Positions 29,570 to 38,370 of a stretch of 64,000 nucleotides of DNA are shown piece after piece. The DNA is taken from NCBI RefSeq assembly GCF_029960815.1, contig NZ_JASBRE010000012.1:62001-126000 (forward strand), read 5' to 3'. Source of the stretch: Pseudomonas sp. AL03 (GTDB lineage: Bacteria; Pseudomonadota; Gammaproteobacteria; Pseudomonadales; Pseudomonadaceae). The notes below the pieces were generated by a model that was not told the DNA's origin, made no database searches, and saw nothing but the letters and a program-made list of their open reading frames with translations. The position numbers were made by a program, and so were the translations under genes. Numbering within the stretch: the stretch's first letter is position 1; the number at the start of each line of letters is the position of its first letter.

Positions 29570-29743
29570 TGCGGTGAGTTTGATGGCCCCTTCGCGAGCA
29601 AGTCGGATCGCCGCACCGCCGCGTGCGATCAGTTCGGGCGAGCTTCATGGGGTGGCACTTTATCGTTGCCGATGACGAATACCCTTACAAAATCGTTCAA
29701 GGAAGTTCATCCTGCTGCGACATTTCACGCTGGAAGTCTGAAC

Positions 29744-30181
29744 ATGAGCCTATTGATCGCGCAATGGATGGCTGCCATCTTCCTGTTGATCAGCCTGATC
29801 CACCTGTACTGGGCGGCGGGTGGCAAGTTGGGGCGCGAGGCGGCGGTCCCGCGAATATCCGCGGAGGGCGGCGGGGAATCCAGACCGGCCTTCAAACCTT
29901 CAGGCTTTGCCACGTTATTGGTGGCGGTCGGGTTGCTGCTGATTGCGATGCTGGTGTGCTTGCGGGTCGGCCTGTATTTGCCGACGGTGCATCACTCGTC
30001 GCTGCAATGGGTCATCAGCGCCATTGCGATGCTGATGTTCGCCAGGGCAATCGGCGATTCGAATCTGATTGGGTTCTTCAAACAGGTGAAGGATTCGAAG
30101 TTTGCGCGGCTCGACACCTGGGCGTATTCGCCGTTGTGTGTGGTGCTGGGGGCGGGGTTGTTGGCCGTTGCCTGGATTTGA
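29744..30181 (+). CDS. DUF3995 family four-helix membrane protein
   Basis: 145 residues. Four hydrophobic helices: LLIAQWMAAIFLLISLIHLY, then ATLLVAVGLLLIAMLV, LQWVISAIAMLMFARAIG and VVLGAGLLAVAW. The first ends in HLYWAAGG, the DUF3995 hallmark. Start at ATG 29744 with GGAAG upstream; an ATG 78 bases earlier would add a non-membrane leader lacking support. Function unknown; inner membrane. Confidence 0.78.
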   Translation: MSLLIAQWMAAIFLLISLIHLYWAAGGKLGREAAVPRISAEGGGESRPAFKPSGFATLLVAVGLLLIAMLVCLRVGLYLPTVHHSSLQWVISAIAMLMFARAIGDSNLIGFFKQVKDSKFARLDTWAYSPLCVVLGAGLLAVAWI

Positions 30182-30200
30182 TCTGAGGTAATGCAAGATC

Positions 30201-30293
30201 AAAAGCTCGCAGCCTCGTTTCACTCGACAGCTCCTACAGCGGAATGCAAAGCCCATGTAGCAGCTGTCGAGTGAAACGAGGCTGCGAGCTTTT
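30201..30293. repeat. Perfect 32-bp inverted repeat between convergent genes (bidirectional terminator)
   Basis: Bases 30201-30232 are the exact reverse complement of 30262-30293, around a 29-base loop. The outer ends are AAAAGCTCGC and GCGAGCTTTT, so either strand ends in a short U-tract after the stem. The DUF3995 gene and the Mrp operon converge here, which suits a bidirectional terminator. The stem also resembles the GAGGCTGCG repeat family. Confidence 0.75.
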
Positions 30294-30298
30294 GGCGT

Positions 30299-30661
30299 CT
30301 AACGCCCGCTCTCGGTGCGCCGACTACTCACTTCAGCCGGCACATCATCCCCCGCCATGCGCTTGCGAAACAGCGCCGCCCGCGCCAGCAACAGCGTGGT
30401 CACGGGCACCGTAATCGACAACAGGATCGGAATCAGCCAGGCATGCAACACCGGCCCGGACTTGAGCGCCGAAAAGTAAACGATCGAGGCCAGTGCCACG
30501 CACCAGGCACCCAATGTCGACGCCAGCGCCGGCGGGTGCATGCGCTGGAAGTAATCTTTCATCCGCACCAGGCCAACGGCGCCGATCAGTGTAAACAGAC
30601 TGCTGAGCACCAGCAGGACCGCCACCGGAATTTCCACCCACAGAGACAGTTCAGCGCTCAT
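30299..30661 (-). CDS. shaG: Monovalent cation/H+ antiporter subunit G
   Basis: 120 residues with three hydrophobic helices (VEIPVAVLLVLSSLFTLIGA, then LASTLGAWCVALASIVYF and LIPILLSITVPVTTLLLARA) and the family mark GLVRMKDYFQRMHPPA. It is the last of six Mrp/Sha genes and overlaps subunit F by 4 bases. Required for assembly or function of the multi-subunit Na+(K+)/H+ antiporter; not itself catalytic as far as known. Confidence 0.9.
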   Translation of the reverse strand: MSAELSLWVEIPVAVLLVLSSLFTLIGAVGLVRMKDYFQRMHPPALASTLGAWCVALASIVYFSALKSGPVLHAWLIPILLSITVPVTTLLLARAALFRKRMAGDDVPAEVSSRRTESGR

Positions 30662-30936
30662 TCGATCACCTCGCCACGTAACAGGAATTTCGCCAGGGCA
30701 AACGAGCCGACGAAACCGAACAGCGCAATCAGCAGCGCTGCCTCGAAGTAAGTGTCGCTGGAGTAACGAATGCCCAGCGCCAGCATCATCAGCATCGCGA
30801 TGATGTACAGGTAATCCAGCGCCAGAACCCGGTCCTGGGCCGACGGCCCCTTGAACAGCCGGATCAGGGTCAGAATCATCGCCAGCGAAAAGATGAACAG
30901 GCTCAGCAGGATTGCGTTCGACAGCAAGGCGCTCAT
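30658..30936 (-). CDS. shaF: Monovalent cation/H+ antiporter subunit F
   Basis: 92 residues, three transmembrane helices: ILLSLFIFSLAMILTLIRL, then VLALDYLYIIAMLMMLALG and ALLIALFGFVGSFALAKFLL. GPSAQDRVLALD is the family mark with its conserved Asp. ATGA overlaps join it to E upstream and G downstream. Confidence 0.9.
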   Translation of the reverse strand: MSALLSNAILLSLFIFSLAMILTLIRLFKGPSAQDRVLALDYLYIIAMLMMLALGIRYSSDTYFEAALLIALFGFVGSFALAKFLLRGEVIE

Positions 30937-31421
30937 TCGAAGATCTCCATCAAGGGGCGCTCATAGGTCGCCTTGAAGTGCTGGATGAACAGCGCTTCGT
31001 CCTCCAGATCGAAGACGTGCAGCAACAGAATGCTGCGGTCCAGCGCCAGTTCCGACCACACGGTGCCGGGAATCACCGTGCAGATCATCGACAGTGCCGC
31101 GAGGCCGTTGGCATCACGCAGGTCCAGCGGCACTTTGATGAAGCGCGAGCGCGGCGGGCGGCGACCGGCGTTGAGCACGCCCCAGGCCACGGCGAGGTTA
31201 GACACCACCACATCGCGGCCGACCAGAAAGAACAAACGCACCATCACGCCCGGCCGATGAATGCGGATCGGCAGCGGTCGCAGCTTGCGCATCATCAACG
31301 GCGCGCAGAACCCCAGCACCGCGCCCAGCAGCAGATTGCCGGGGCTCATCGACAGGTTCAGCACCAGCCACAACAACCACAGCGCCAGCGACAACCACGG
31401 TGCAGGAAACAGACGCTTCAT
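30933..31421 (-). CDS. shaE: Monovalent cation/H+ antiporter subunit E
   Basis: 162 residues. Two hydrophobic segments at the N-terminus (PWLSLALWLLWLVLNLSMSP and LLLGAVLGFCAP) are followed by a cytoplasmic domain with VIPGTVWSELALDRSILLLH and VFDLEDE. Typical MnhE/MrpE. It overlaps D and F by 4 bases. Confidence 0.9.
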   Translation of the reverse strand: MKRLFPAPWLSLALWLLWLVLNLSMSPGNLLLGAVLGFCAPLMMRKLRPLPIRIHRPGVMVRLFFLVGRDVVVSNLAVAWGVLNAGRRPPRSRFIKVPLDLRDANGLAALSMICTVIPGTVWSELALDRSILLLHVFDLEDEALFIQHFKATYERPLMEIFE

Positions 31422-33103
31422 AGCTGCACCTCCGCCACGGCAGCTTTGGCTTCCGGACTCGGCACCGCGCGCGTGCCGAGCACCGCCATCACGTATTGCT
31501 GCGGGTTGTTCAAGGCTTGGGCGGCCGCCTGGGTGTAGAGCAGCAGCGGTTCAGCCTTGAAGGTCAGCGCAATGCTCAAGCCCAGCAGCGCGATGATCGG
31601 CACGCATTCGAAACGTCGCAGCAATGGCGACGGCCGCTCCTCGGGTGTCCAGAAGCGCTGGATGCCCAAGCGCGAGAAGGCGATCAACGACGCCAGCCCG
31701 GAGAGGATCAACAACGCGAGCAAGCCCCACGCCGCGTTCGAAACTGGCTCATCGCTGCCATTGCCCAGACCCAACGGATTGAGCAGGGCGCTGAGCAGGC
31801 CGAGTTTGCCAATGAATCCCGAGAGCGGCGGCATGCCGATGATCAGCAGCGCGCAGGCAATGAAGCTCAACCCGAGGAACGCCATGGTCCAGGGAATCAC
31901 TTGGCCGACCACGGCTTTCTGCTCGTCATCGAGGTTGATGCCTTTGGGCGGCTGCAAGGATTCCATCGGTCGAGGAAGCAGATCGCCGTCATCGAACAAT
32001 GGTATTTCATTGGCCGAACGCGAACGCTCGATCAGCTCGGCCAACAGGAACAACGCGCTCAACGCCAGGGTCGAGCTGACCAGATAGAACAATGCCGCGC
32101 CGATCAGGTTCGGCTGGGCGAAACCGATGGCCGACAGCAGAATCCCGGCCGACACCAGAATGCTCAGACTGGCCAGACGCTCCAGTCGTTGTGCGGCGAG
32201 AATCGCCACGGCGGCGCAGACGATGGTCGCCATGCCGCCGTAGATCAGCCAGTCGCCGCCAAAATACGCCGAGGCGCCGGCCTGGCCGGAGAACAGCAGG
32301 GTCCACAAGCGCAGCAAGGTGTAGACGCCGACCTTGGTCATGATCGCGAACATCGCCGCCACCGGCGCGCTCGCCGCGGAATACGCCGGCACCAGCCAGA
32401 AGTTCAGCGGCCACATCCCGGCCTTGGCCAGGAACGCCACGGCCAGAATTCCCGCGCCGGCATGCAGCAGGCCGCGATCGGCCTCCGGCACCAGCGGGAT
32501 CTTCAGCGCCAGATCGGCCATGTTCAGGGTGCCGGTGACGCCGTAGATCAGCGCCGCGCCGATCAAGAACAGTGACGAGGCCAGCAGGTTGATCGAGATG
32601 TAATGCAGCCCCGACGACACCCGCGACCGACCCGACCCGTGAAGCATCAGGCCGTAAGAGGCTGCCAGCAGCACTTCAAAAAAAACGAACAGGTTGAACA
32701 GGTCCGCCGTCAGGAACGCGCCGTAAAGCCCCATCATCTGGATCTGGAACAGCGCGTGGAAACTTGATCCGGCGCCGTCCCAACGGGCCATGGCGAACAG
32801 CAGGGCGCAGACGCCGATGATCCCGGTCAGCACCAGCATCAGCGCCGACAGGCGATCGACCACCAGCACGATGCCGAACGGCACCTGCCAGTTGCCTGGC
32901 AGGTACACGCCGATGGAGCCGGGGACGCCAGTCTCCTGAGTCCATTGCAGCAACAGCACGGCAATGCCCAAGCCCACCAGGCTGGAGAGCAGGTTGATCC
33001 TGGCTTTTAACGGCCGGTGTTTCTCGCCCAGCATCAGCATCACGGCGGCGGTCAGCAGCGGCAGTAGAATCGGTGCAGCGATCAGGTGCGGCATCAGATT
33101 CAT
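31418..33103 (-). CDS. shaD: Monovalent cation/H+ antiporter subunit D
   Basis: 561 residues, about 14 hydrophobic helices, related to the NuoM/N proton-pumping subunits of complex I. The discontinuous-helix region and ion-path residues are seen around LFNLFVFFEVLLAASYGLML (Glu) and FLAKAGMWPLNFWLVPAYSA (Lys). It forms one of the two main transport modules of the antiporter together with the fused A subunit. Overlaps C and E by 4 bases. Confidence 0.92.
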   Translation of the reverse strand: MNLMPHLIAAPILLPLLTAAVMLMLGEKHRPLKARINLLSSLVGLGIAVLLLQWTQETGVPGSIGVYLPGNWQVPFGIVLVVDRLSALMLVLTGIIGVCALLFAMARWDGAGSSFHALFQIQMMGLYGAFLTADLFNLFVFFEVLLAASYGLMLHGSGRSRVSSGLHYISINLLASSLFLIGAALIYGVTGTLNMADLALKIPLVPEADRGLLHAGAGILAVAFLAKAGMWPLNFWLVPAYSAASAPVAAMFAIMTKVGVYTLLRLWTLLFSGQAGASAYFGGDWLIYGGMATIVCAAVAILAAQRLERLASLSILVSAGILLSAIGFAQPNLIGAALFYLVSSTLALSALFLLAELIERSRSANEIPLFDDGDLLPRPMESLQPPKGINLDDEQKAVVGQVIPWTMAFLGLSFIACALLIIGMPPLSGFIGKLGLLSALLNPLGLGNGSDEPVSNAAWGLLALLILSGLASLIAFSRLGIQRFWTPEERPSPLLRRFECVPIIALLGLSIALTFKAEPLLLYTQAAAQALNNPQQYVMAVLGTRAVPSPEAKAAVAEVQL

Positions 33104-33444
33104 TCTTTAGGCTCCCGGCCATCCACATGGTCGGTACCGGTCAGGCCCCGGGAGGCCAGCAGCACCACCAGAAACAGCGCGGTCATGGCAAAGCTGATGA
33201 CGATCGCGGTCAACACCAGCGCTTGCGGTAGCGGATCGGTGTAGTGCAACAGGTCTTGCGGCACGCCGTCCTTGATGATCGGCTCCTTGCCGATAAACAG
33301 GCTGCCCATGCTGAAGATGAACAGGTTGACGCCGTAGGACAGCAGGCACAGGCCCATCACCACCTGAAACGTCCGTGGCCGCAGGATCAGCCAGACCCCG
33401 GACGCCGCCAATACGCCGATGGCGATTGCGATGACTTCTTCCAT
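33100..33444 (-). CDS. shaC: Monovalent cation/H+ antiporter subunit C
   Basis: 114 residues, three helices, NuoK-like: VIAIAIGVLAASGVWLIL, then QVVMGLCLLSYGVNLFIF and ALVLTAIVISFAMTALFLVV. The conserved TDPLPQALVLTAIVI segment identifies MnhC/MrpC. Its start shares one base with the stop of the A subunit gene. Confidence 0.92.
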   Translation of the reverse strand: MEEVIAIAIGVLAASGVWLILRPRTFQVVMGLCLLSYGVNLFIFSMGSLFIGKEPIIKDGVPQDLLHYTDPLPQALVLTAIVISFAMTALFLVVLLASRGLTGTDHVDGREPKE

Positions 33445-36362
33445 CAGACGGCTCCTTTGGTGGCGACGGATCTAGGCAGGGCAGCGGTCTTGTGACCGCG
33501 TACCGATTGGTGAGCGAGGGCGGTGAGGATCAACAGAGTCGAACCGACCACCACGGCGTACACGCCGATGTCGAAGAACAGCGCACTGGCGATGTGAATA
33601 TCGCCCAACACCGGCAGGTCCAGATGCCAGGTATGGGTGGTCAGGAACGGATAACCAACCGCCATCGCCCCAAGCCCGGTGACTGTGGCGAACAGCAACC
33701 CGGTGCCCATCCAGCGCAGTGGCCGCAGGCTCATTTGCGCCTCGACCCATTGGGTGCCGGCGACCATGTATTGCAGGATGAACGCCACCGACATCACCAA
33801 CCCTGCGACAAAGCCGCCGCCCGGTTGATTGTGGCCGCGCATGAACAGGTAGACCGATACCACAAACGCAATCGGCAACAGCAGGCGCACCAGCACTGCG
33901 GGCACCATCATGAAGCCGAGTGCGGTGTCGCTGGCCTGCCGCGGGTTGACCAGATCGGTGACCACGTCGGGCGCCAGCAGACGTTGCTGGGCGGGCAATT
34001 GCAGGCTTTCTTTCGGCGGGCGGAAGCGTCGGAGCAGGGCGAATACGGTCAGGGCCACAGCCACCAGCACGGTAATTTCACCGAGGGTGTCGAAGCCGCG
34101 GAAGTCCACCAGCATCACGTTGACCACGTTGCTGCCGCCGCCTTCGGGCAGGGCACGGCTGAGGTAGAACGAAGAAATGTGGTTCGGTGTCTGGCGCGTC
34201 AGCATCGCGTAGGCCAGCAACGCCATGCCGCCGCCGACCACGGTCGACAACAGCAAGTCGCGGATACGACGGATACGTGCCTTGCGCAGGGTGCTCGGCA
34301 GCGGCGACACCTCTTCAATCCGGCGCGGCAACCAGCGCAGACCGAGGAGGATCAGCACCGTGGTCACCACTTCGACCGCCAGTTGCGTCAGCGCAAGATC
34401 GGGCGCCGAGAACCAGACGAAGGTCACGCACGTCATCAGGCCGCAGACGCTGACCATGGTCAGGGCCGCGAGCCGGTGATACTTGGCCTGCCACGCCGCG
34501 CCGAGGGCACAGGCAATCGCCAGCAGCCAGAGGGTCACGAACACGATCGAGCCGGGAATCTTCGGCCGGTCGCCCCAGCTCAGGCTGCTGTGGAGCATCG
34601 GGATCAACCCGGCCAGCACCGCCGCCAGTACCACCAGGAACAATTGGGTTTGCAGGTGCTTGGTGCTGATCCGCCGCTCGAGACGACGGGCCAGGCGCAT
34701 CATGATTACCAGGCAGCGTTCGAACAGGCGCTTGCCGTTGAACCGGCCAATGATCGGCGGGTACTTGAAACGCCCGCGCTTGAGTTGATTCCGTAGCAGC
34801 AGATAAAGCACGATGCCGCAGGACATGGCGATCAGGCTCATGATCATCGGTGCGCTCCAGCCGTGCCAGATCGCCAGGCTGTATTCAGGCAAGGTTCCGC
34901 CCACCACCGGCAGGGCAGCAGCGGCCAGCAACGGGCCGACCACCTGCGCCGGGAAAATCCCCACGACCAGGCAGACGAACACCAGCAGTTCCACCGGTGC
35001 GCGCATCCAGCGTGGCGGTTCGTGCGGGGTGTGCGGCAGGTCGGTGGCGGTCGGGCCGAAGAACACGTCGACGGTAAAGCGCAGCGAGTAGGCGACGCTG
35101 AAAGTCCCGGCGATGGTCGCGACGATCGGCAGGGTCATCTCGATCCACGCTGTCGCGTTGATGAACACCGTTTCGGCGAAGAACATCTCTTTCGACAGGA
35201 AGCCATTGAGCAGCGGCACACCGGCCATCGAGGCGCTGGCGACCATGGCCAGGGTGGCGGTGAACGGGATCAGCTTGATCAGGCCGCTGAGCTTGCGGAT
35301 GTCTCGGGTGCCGCTTTCGTGGTCGATGATCCCGGCGGCCATGAACAGCGAGGCCTTGAAGGTCGCGTGGTTGAGAATGTGGAACACCGCGGCCACGGCG
35401 GCCAGCGGACTGTTTAGGCCCAACAGTAGAGTGATCAGGCCCAGGTGACTGATGGTCGAGTAGGCCAGCAGACCCTTGAGGTCATTCTGGAACATTGCGC
35501 AGTACGCGCCAAGCAACAGGGTGCAGGCGCCGGCGCCGCTGACAATGTAGAACCATTCTTCACTGCCGGACAGCGACGGCCACAGTCGTGCGAGTAGAAA
35601 CACTCCGGCCTTGACCATGGTCGCCGAGTGCAGATAGGCCGAAACCGGTGTTGGCGCCGCCATCGCGTGGGGCAGCCAGAAGTGGAAGGGGAATTGTGCG
35701 CTTTTGCTCAGGGCGCCGATCAGGATCAGGGGGAGCAGAATAGGGTAGAGGGCGTGCGCGCGAATCAGATCGCCGGCGGCCAGGACCTTGTCCAGATCAT
35801 AGCTGCCGACCACATGGCCGAGCAGCATGACCCCCGCCAGCAGACACAAACCGCCTGCGCCGGTGACCATCAGCGCCATATAAGCACCGCGTCGCGCATC
35901 AGCGCGGTGGTGCCAGTAGCCGATCAGCAGGAACGAGAAGAGGCTGGTCAGCTCCCAGAAAAACACGACCTGAATCAGGTTGCCGGAGATCACCAGCCCG
36001 AGCATGGCGCCCATGAACGCCAGGAAAAACGCAAAGAACCGCGGTACTGGATCGTCCGGTGACATGTAGTAGCGGGCGTACAATGAAACCAGCGTGCCGA
36101 TGCCCAGCACCAGCATCGAGAACAGCCAGGCGAACCCGTCCATGCGCAGGACGAAGTTCAAGCCCAGGCTGGGCAACCAGAAAAATTCTTCGCGGATCAC
36201 GCCGCCATGGGCGATTTGCGGGTACAAGAGGGCGACCTGAACGGTCCCAATCAAGGCAACCAGGCCAGCCAGCAGAGATTCGGTATTACGCGCGTGGTGC
36301 GGCAGCAAGGCTGCCAGACAGCTGCCGATAAAAGGCAGAAGCAGTAGAACTATCAGGGACAT
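33444..36362 (-). CDS. shaA: Monovalent cation/H+ antiporter subunit A (fused A/B)
   Basis: 972 residues. The first 750-800 are NuoL-like with about 20 helices, including FFWELTSLFSFLLIGYWHHR, SAQFPFHFWLPHAMAAPTPV and SAYLHSATMVKAGVFLLARL. The C-terminal 180 residues equal the separate MrpB of other bacteria (FRGFDTLGEITVLVAVALTV, and GHNQPGGGFVAGLVMS). This A/B fusion gives a six-gene operon as in Pseudomonas Sha/Pha. It exports Na+ or K+ in exchange for protons, for alkaline and salt stress. First gene of the operon. Confidence 0.94.
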   Translation of the reverse strand: MSLIVLLLLPFIGSCLAALLPHHARNTESLLAGLVALIGTVQVALLYPQIAHGGVIREEFFWLPSLGLNFVLRMDGFAWLFSMLVLGIGTLVSLYARYYMSPDDPVPRFFAFFLAFMGAMLGLVISGNLIQVVFFWELTSLFSFLLIGYWHHRADARRGAYMALMVTGAGGLCLLAGVMLLGHVVGSYDLDKVLAAGDLIRAHALYPILLPLILIGALSKSAQFPFHFWLPHAMAAPTPVSAYLHSATMVKAGVFLLARLWPSLSGSEEWFYIVSGAGACTLLLGAYCAMFQNDLKGLLAYSTISHLGLITLLLGLNSPLAAVAAVFHILNHATFKASLFMAAGIIDHESGTRDIRKLSGLIKLIPFTATLAMVASASMAGVPLLNGFLSKEMFFAETVFINATAWIEMTLPIVATIAGTFSVAYSLRFTVDVFFGPTATDLPHTPHEPPRWMRAPVELLVFVCLVVGIFPAQVVGPLLAAAALPVVGGTLPEYSLAIWHGWSAPMIMSLIAMSCGIVLYLLLRNQLKRGRFKYPPIIGRFNGKRLFERCLVIMMRLARRLERRISTKHLQTQLFLVVLAAVLAGLIPMLHSSLSWGDRPKIPGSIVFVTLWLLAIACALGAAWQAKYHRLAALTMVSVCGLMTCVTFVWFSAPDLALTQLAVEVVTTVLILLGLRWLPRRIEEVSPLPSTLRKARIRRIRDLLLSTVVGGGMALLAYAMLTRQTPNHISSFYLSRALPEGGGSNVVNVMLVDFRGFDTLGEITVLVAVALTVFALLRRFRPPKESLQLPAQQRLLAPDVVTDLVNPRQASDTALGFMMVPAVLVRLLLPIAFVVSVYLFMRGHNQPGGGFVAGLVMSVAFILQYMVAGTQWVEAQMSLRPLRWMGTGLLFATVTGLGAMAVGYPFLTTHTWHLDLPVLGDIHIASALFFDIGVYAVVVGSTLLILTALAHQSVRGHKTAALPRSVATKGAV

Positions 36363-36510
36363 AGGCTTCTAATCTGCGGAAGTTTGTGAAGCATCATACG
36401 TGCCAGCTCCCGGATCGCAAAACGCCAAGCTGTCGCAGAATCCTACACGGTAGACAGAAAAAACCTGATTCACATTGTTTCCAGGGACCGGTTTCAACCG
36501 TTCCGGCCCC

Positions 36511-36562
36511 TTCGCGAGCAGGCTCGCTCCCACAGGGGTAACGCGTTCCAACGGTGGGAGCG
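36511..36562. repeat. REP-type hairpin upstream of the antiporter operon
   Basis: TTCGCGAGCAGGCTCGCTCC begins at 36511; CGCTCCCAC at 36525-36533 pairs with GTGGGAGCG at 36554-36562. It lies just after the EamA gene, between it and the antiporter operon on the same strand, and could end the EamA transcript. Confidence 0.65.
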
Positions 36563-36592
36563 CTATCTATCAAGCGCCGCAATCACTGCGGC

Positions 36593-37528
36593 TTAACCTT
36601 GTGTCTCCCGTTCCAACTCATCTGCAGGCGCAACAGCCTTACCCTTGGTCTTCAACTCACTGACGATCACCGCCGCCACAATCAACCCCGCGCCGACCAG
36701 CGCAATGGCCGGCAACCGCTCCCCGGCGATCCGCCCGACAATCCCGGCCCACACTGGCTCACCGGCATAGATCAACGTCGCCCGGGTCGGCGAAACGCTC
36801 TTTTGCGCCCAGTTCATCGCCACTTGAATCGCGGCACTGGCCGCGCCCAGGCCCAGGGCGCTGCACAACAACAGCCACGAGAAGTCGGGAATCACTTCCT
36901 GAGTCGGCACCACCATCAAAAATGCCAGCGCCGAAGTGACCGCCAATTGCACCACCGTCACCCGTCGCACATCGACCTGGCCGGCATAGGTGCTGATCAG
37001 AATGATCTCCGCCGCAATCGCCACCGCGCTGATCAGCGTGGCGATTTCACCGGGGCTGAAATTGAACGAAGCGCCGGCCGGTCCCGACAGCAACATCAAC
37101 CCGGTAAACGCCAGCATGATCCCGATGCTCGGCATCAGCCCCGGACGCCGACCCAGCACCAGCCATTGCAGCAACGGCACGAAGGGTACGTACAACGCGG
37201 TAATAAACGCCGACTGACTGCTGGGAATGCTCTGTAACCCGACGGTCTGCAAACCATAACCGAGCATGATCGCCACACCGATAAAGGCCCCGGCCTTCAA
37301 TTCGAACAACGTCAGTTCACGCAGGTGACGCCAGGAGAACAGCGCAACAATGAGCGCCGCCGCGGCAAAACGCAGGCCGACGAAAAACATCGGCCCGCTG
37401 ACGGTCATCGCGTGCTGCACTAGCAAGAAGGTGCCGCCCCAGACCATGGTGATCAGCACCAGCACGCACTCGGCCTTGCTGAATCGCGAGAAGCGGGGGG
37501 AAGTGTGAGAGGAATTCACCGACGTCAT
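36593..37528 (-). CDS. EamA/DMT-family transporter
   Basis: 311 residues from ATG 37528 (AGAGGAATTC upstream), with ten hydrophobic helices in two EamA repeats. Marks are MVWGGTFLLVQHAM, SSQSAFITALYVPFVPLLQW and SPTRATLIYAGEPVWAGIVG. Probably an exporter of amino acids or related metabolites in the inner membrane. It diverges from the XRE-cupin regulator at 37613 with 84 bases between starts, a usual arrangement for regulator and exporter. Confidence 0.88.
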   Translation of the reverse strand: MTSVNSSHTSPRFSRFSKAECVLVLITMVWGGTFLLVQHAMTVSGPMFFVGLRFAAAALIVALFSWRHLRELTLFELKAGAFIGVAIMLGYGLQTVGLQSIPSSQSAFITALYVPFVPLLQWLVLGRRPGLMPSIGIMLAFTGLMLLSGPAGASFNFSPGEIATLISAVAIAAEIILISTYAGQVDVRRVTVVQLAVTSALAFLMVVPTQEVIPDFSWLLLCSALGLGAASAAIQVAMNWAQKSVSPTRATLIYAGEPVWAGIVGRIAGERLPAIALVGAGLIVAAVIVSELKTKGKAVAPADELERETQG

Positions 37529-37612
37529 GACCTTGCGCGCTACCTGAGGGGGACGCACAATGCGCCGAATGTTGCGCAGTATACTGCCCAATCCCACCCA
37601 GTGAGCAATATA

Positions 37613-38176
37613 GTGCACAAAGATTCCACGCAGCGGGCTTCGGTCCTCCAGCACGTCAGTCAGAACGTTCGACGCTTGCGCCACGCCGCCGACATGAGCC
37701 AAACCGCGCTGGCCGAAAAGTCCGGGGTCAGCCGTCGGATGCTGGTGGCCATCGAGGCCGGCGAGAAGAACGTCAGCCTCACCACCCTCGACCGTGTGGC
37801 CGAAGCGCTGGACGTGGCGTTCAGCGACCTGATCCAGGCGCCGGATGCCCGCGATCCAAGCCGTATCAACGAACTGGCGTGGGCCGGGACGATTCCTGGC
37901 AGCAAAGCCGTTTTATTGTCCAAAGCCACCGCCACCCGTGAGGTTGAACAATGGGAGTGGTGCCTGCAGCCGGGGGAAATTTACCCGTCGCAACCGGACG
38001 CCGAGGGCTGGAGTGAACAAATCTACGTCTTTGAAGGCTGCCTGACGTTGATGCTGGGCGACACGCCGCAGGACATTGGCGCCGGCGAGTTCTACATGTT
38101 TGCGAGCAGTCAGCCGCATTGCTATCGCAACGATGGGCCGGTGGCGGCGCGGTTTGTGCGAAATGTGGTGATCTAA
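37613..38176 (+). CDS. XRE-family regulator with C-terminal cupin domain
   Basis: 187 residues from a GTG start at 37613, chosen to match family length; the frame is open further upstream. The helix-turn-helix is about residues 13-67 (MSQTALAEKSGVSRRMLVAI followed by EAGEKNVSLTTLDRVAEALD). The cupin domain is about 110-185 (WSEQIYVFEGCLTLMLGD, GAGEFYMFASSQPHCYRN). It likely senses a small ligand through the cupin and controls the divergent EamA exporter. TATACT at 37580-37585 is a plausible -10 for this gene. Confidence 0.82.
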   Translation: MHKDSTQRASVLQHVSQNVRRLRHAADMSQTALAEKSGVSRRMLVAIEAGEKNVSLTTLDRVAEALDVAFSDLIQAPDARDPSRINELAWAGTIPGSKAVLLSKATATREVEQWEWCLQPGEIYPSQPDAEGWSEQIYVFEGCLTLMLGDTPQDIGAGEFYMFASSQPHCYRNDGPVAARFVRNVVI

Positions 38177-38370
38177 GTGTTGGCCGATCAACACTGGATA
38201 GACACTTTGCTGTTTTGAAGCTGCGAGTCTTTCTCGGATATTTCTTTAACCTATTGAAAATAAAGTTATTTCATCAGGTTTATCTGAAACTTCCTGATAG
38301 CCTTGCAAAACATTAATGTGGACGATCTGCACGCCTTCTATTTAGGTAAACACTGATCAGTGAGAACGGC

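Noticed and set aside
33492..34796. 434-codon plus-strand frame over the antiporter A subunit
   Set aside because: Shadow of a strongly conserved membrane protein; Gln/His/Arg-rich low-complexity translation.
36363..36592. Possible small gene between EamA and the antiporter operon
   Set aside because: The open frames there lack start signals and overlap a REP hairpin; read as intergenic.
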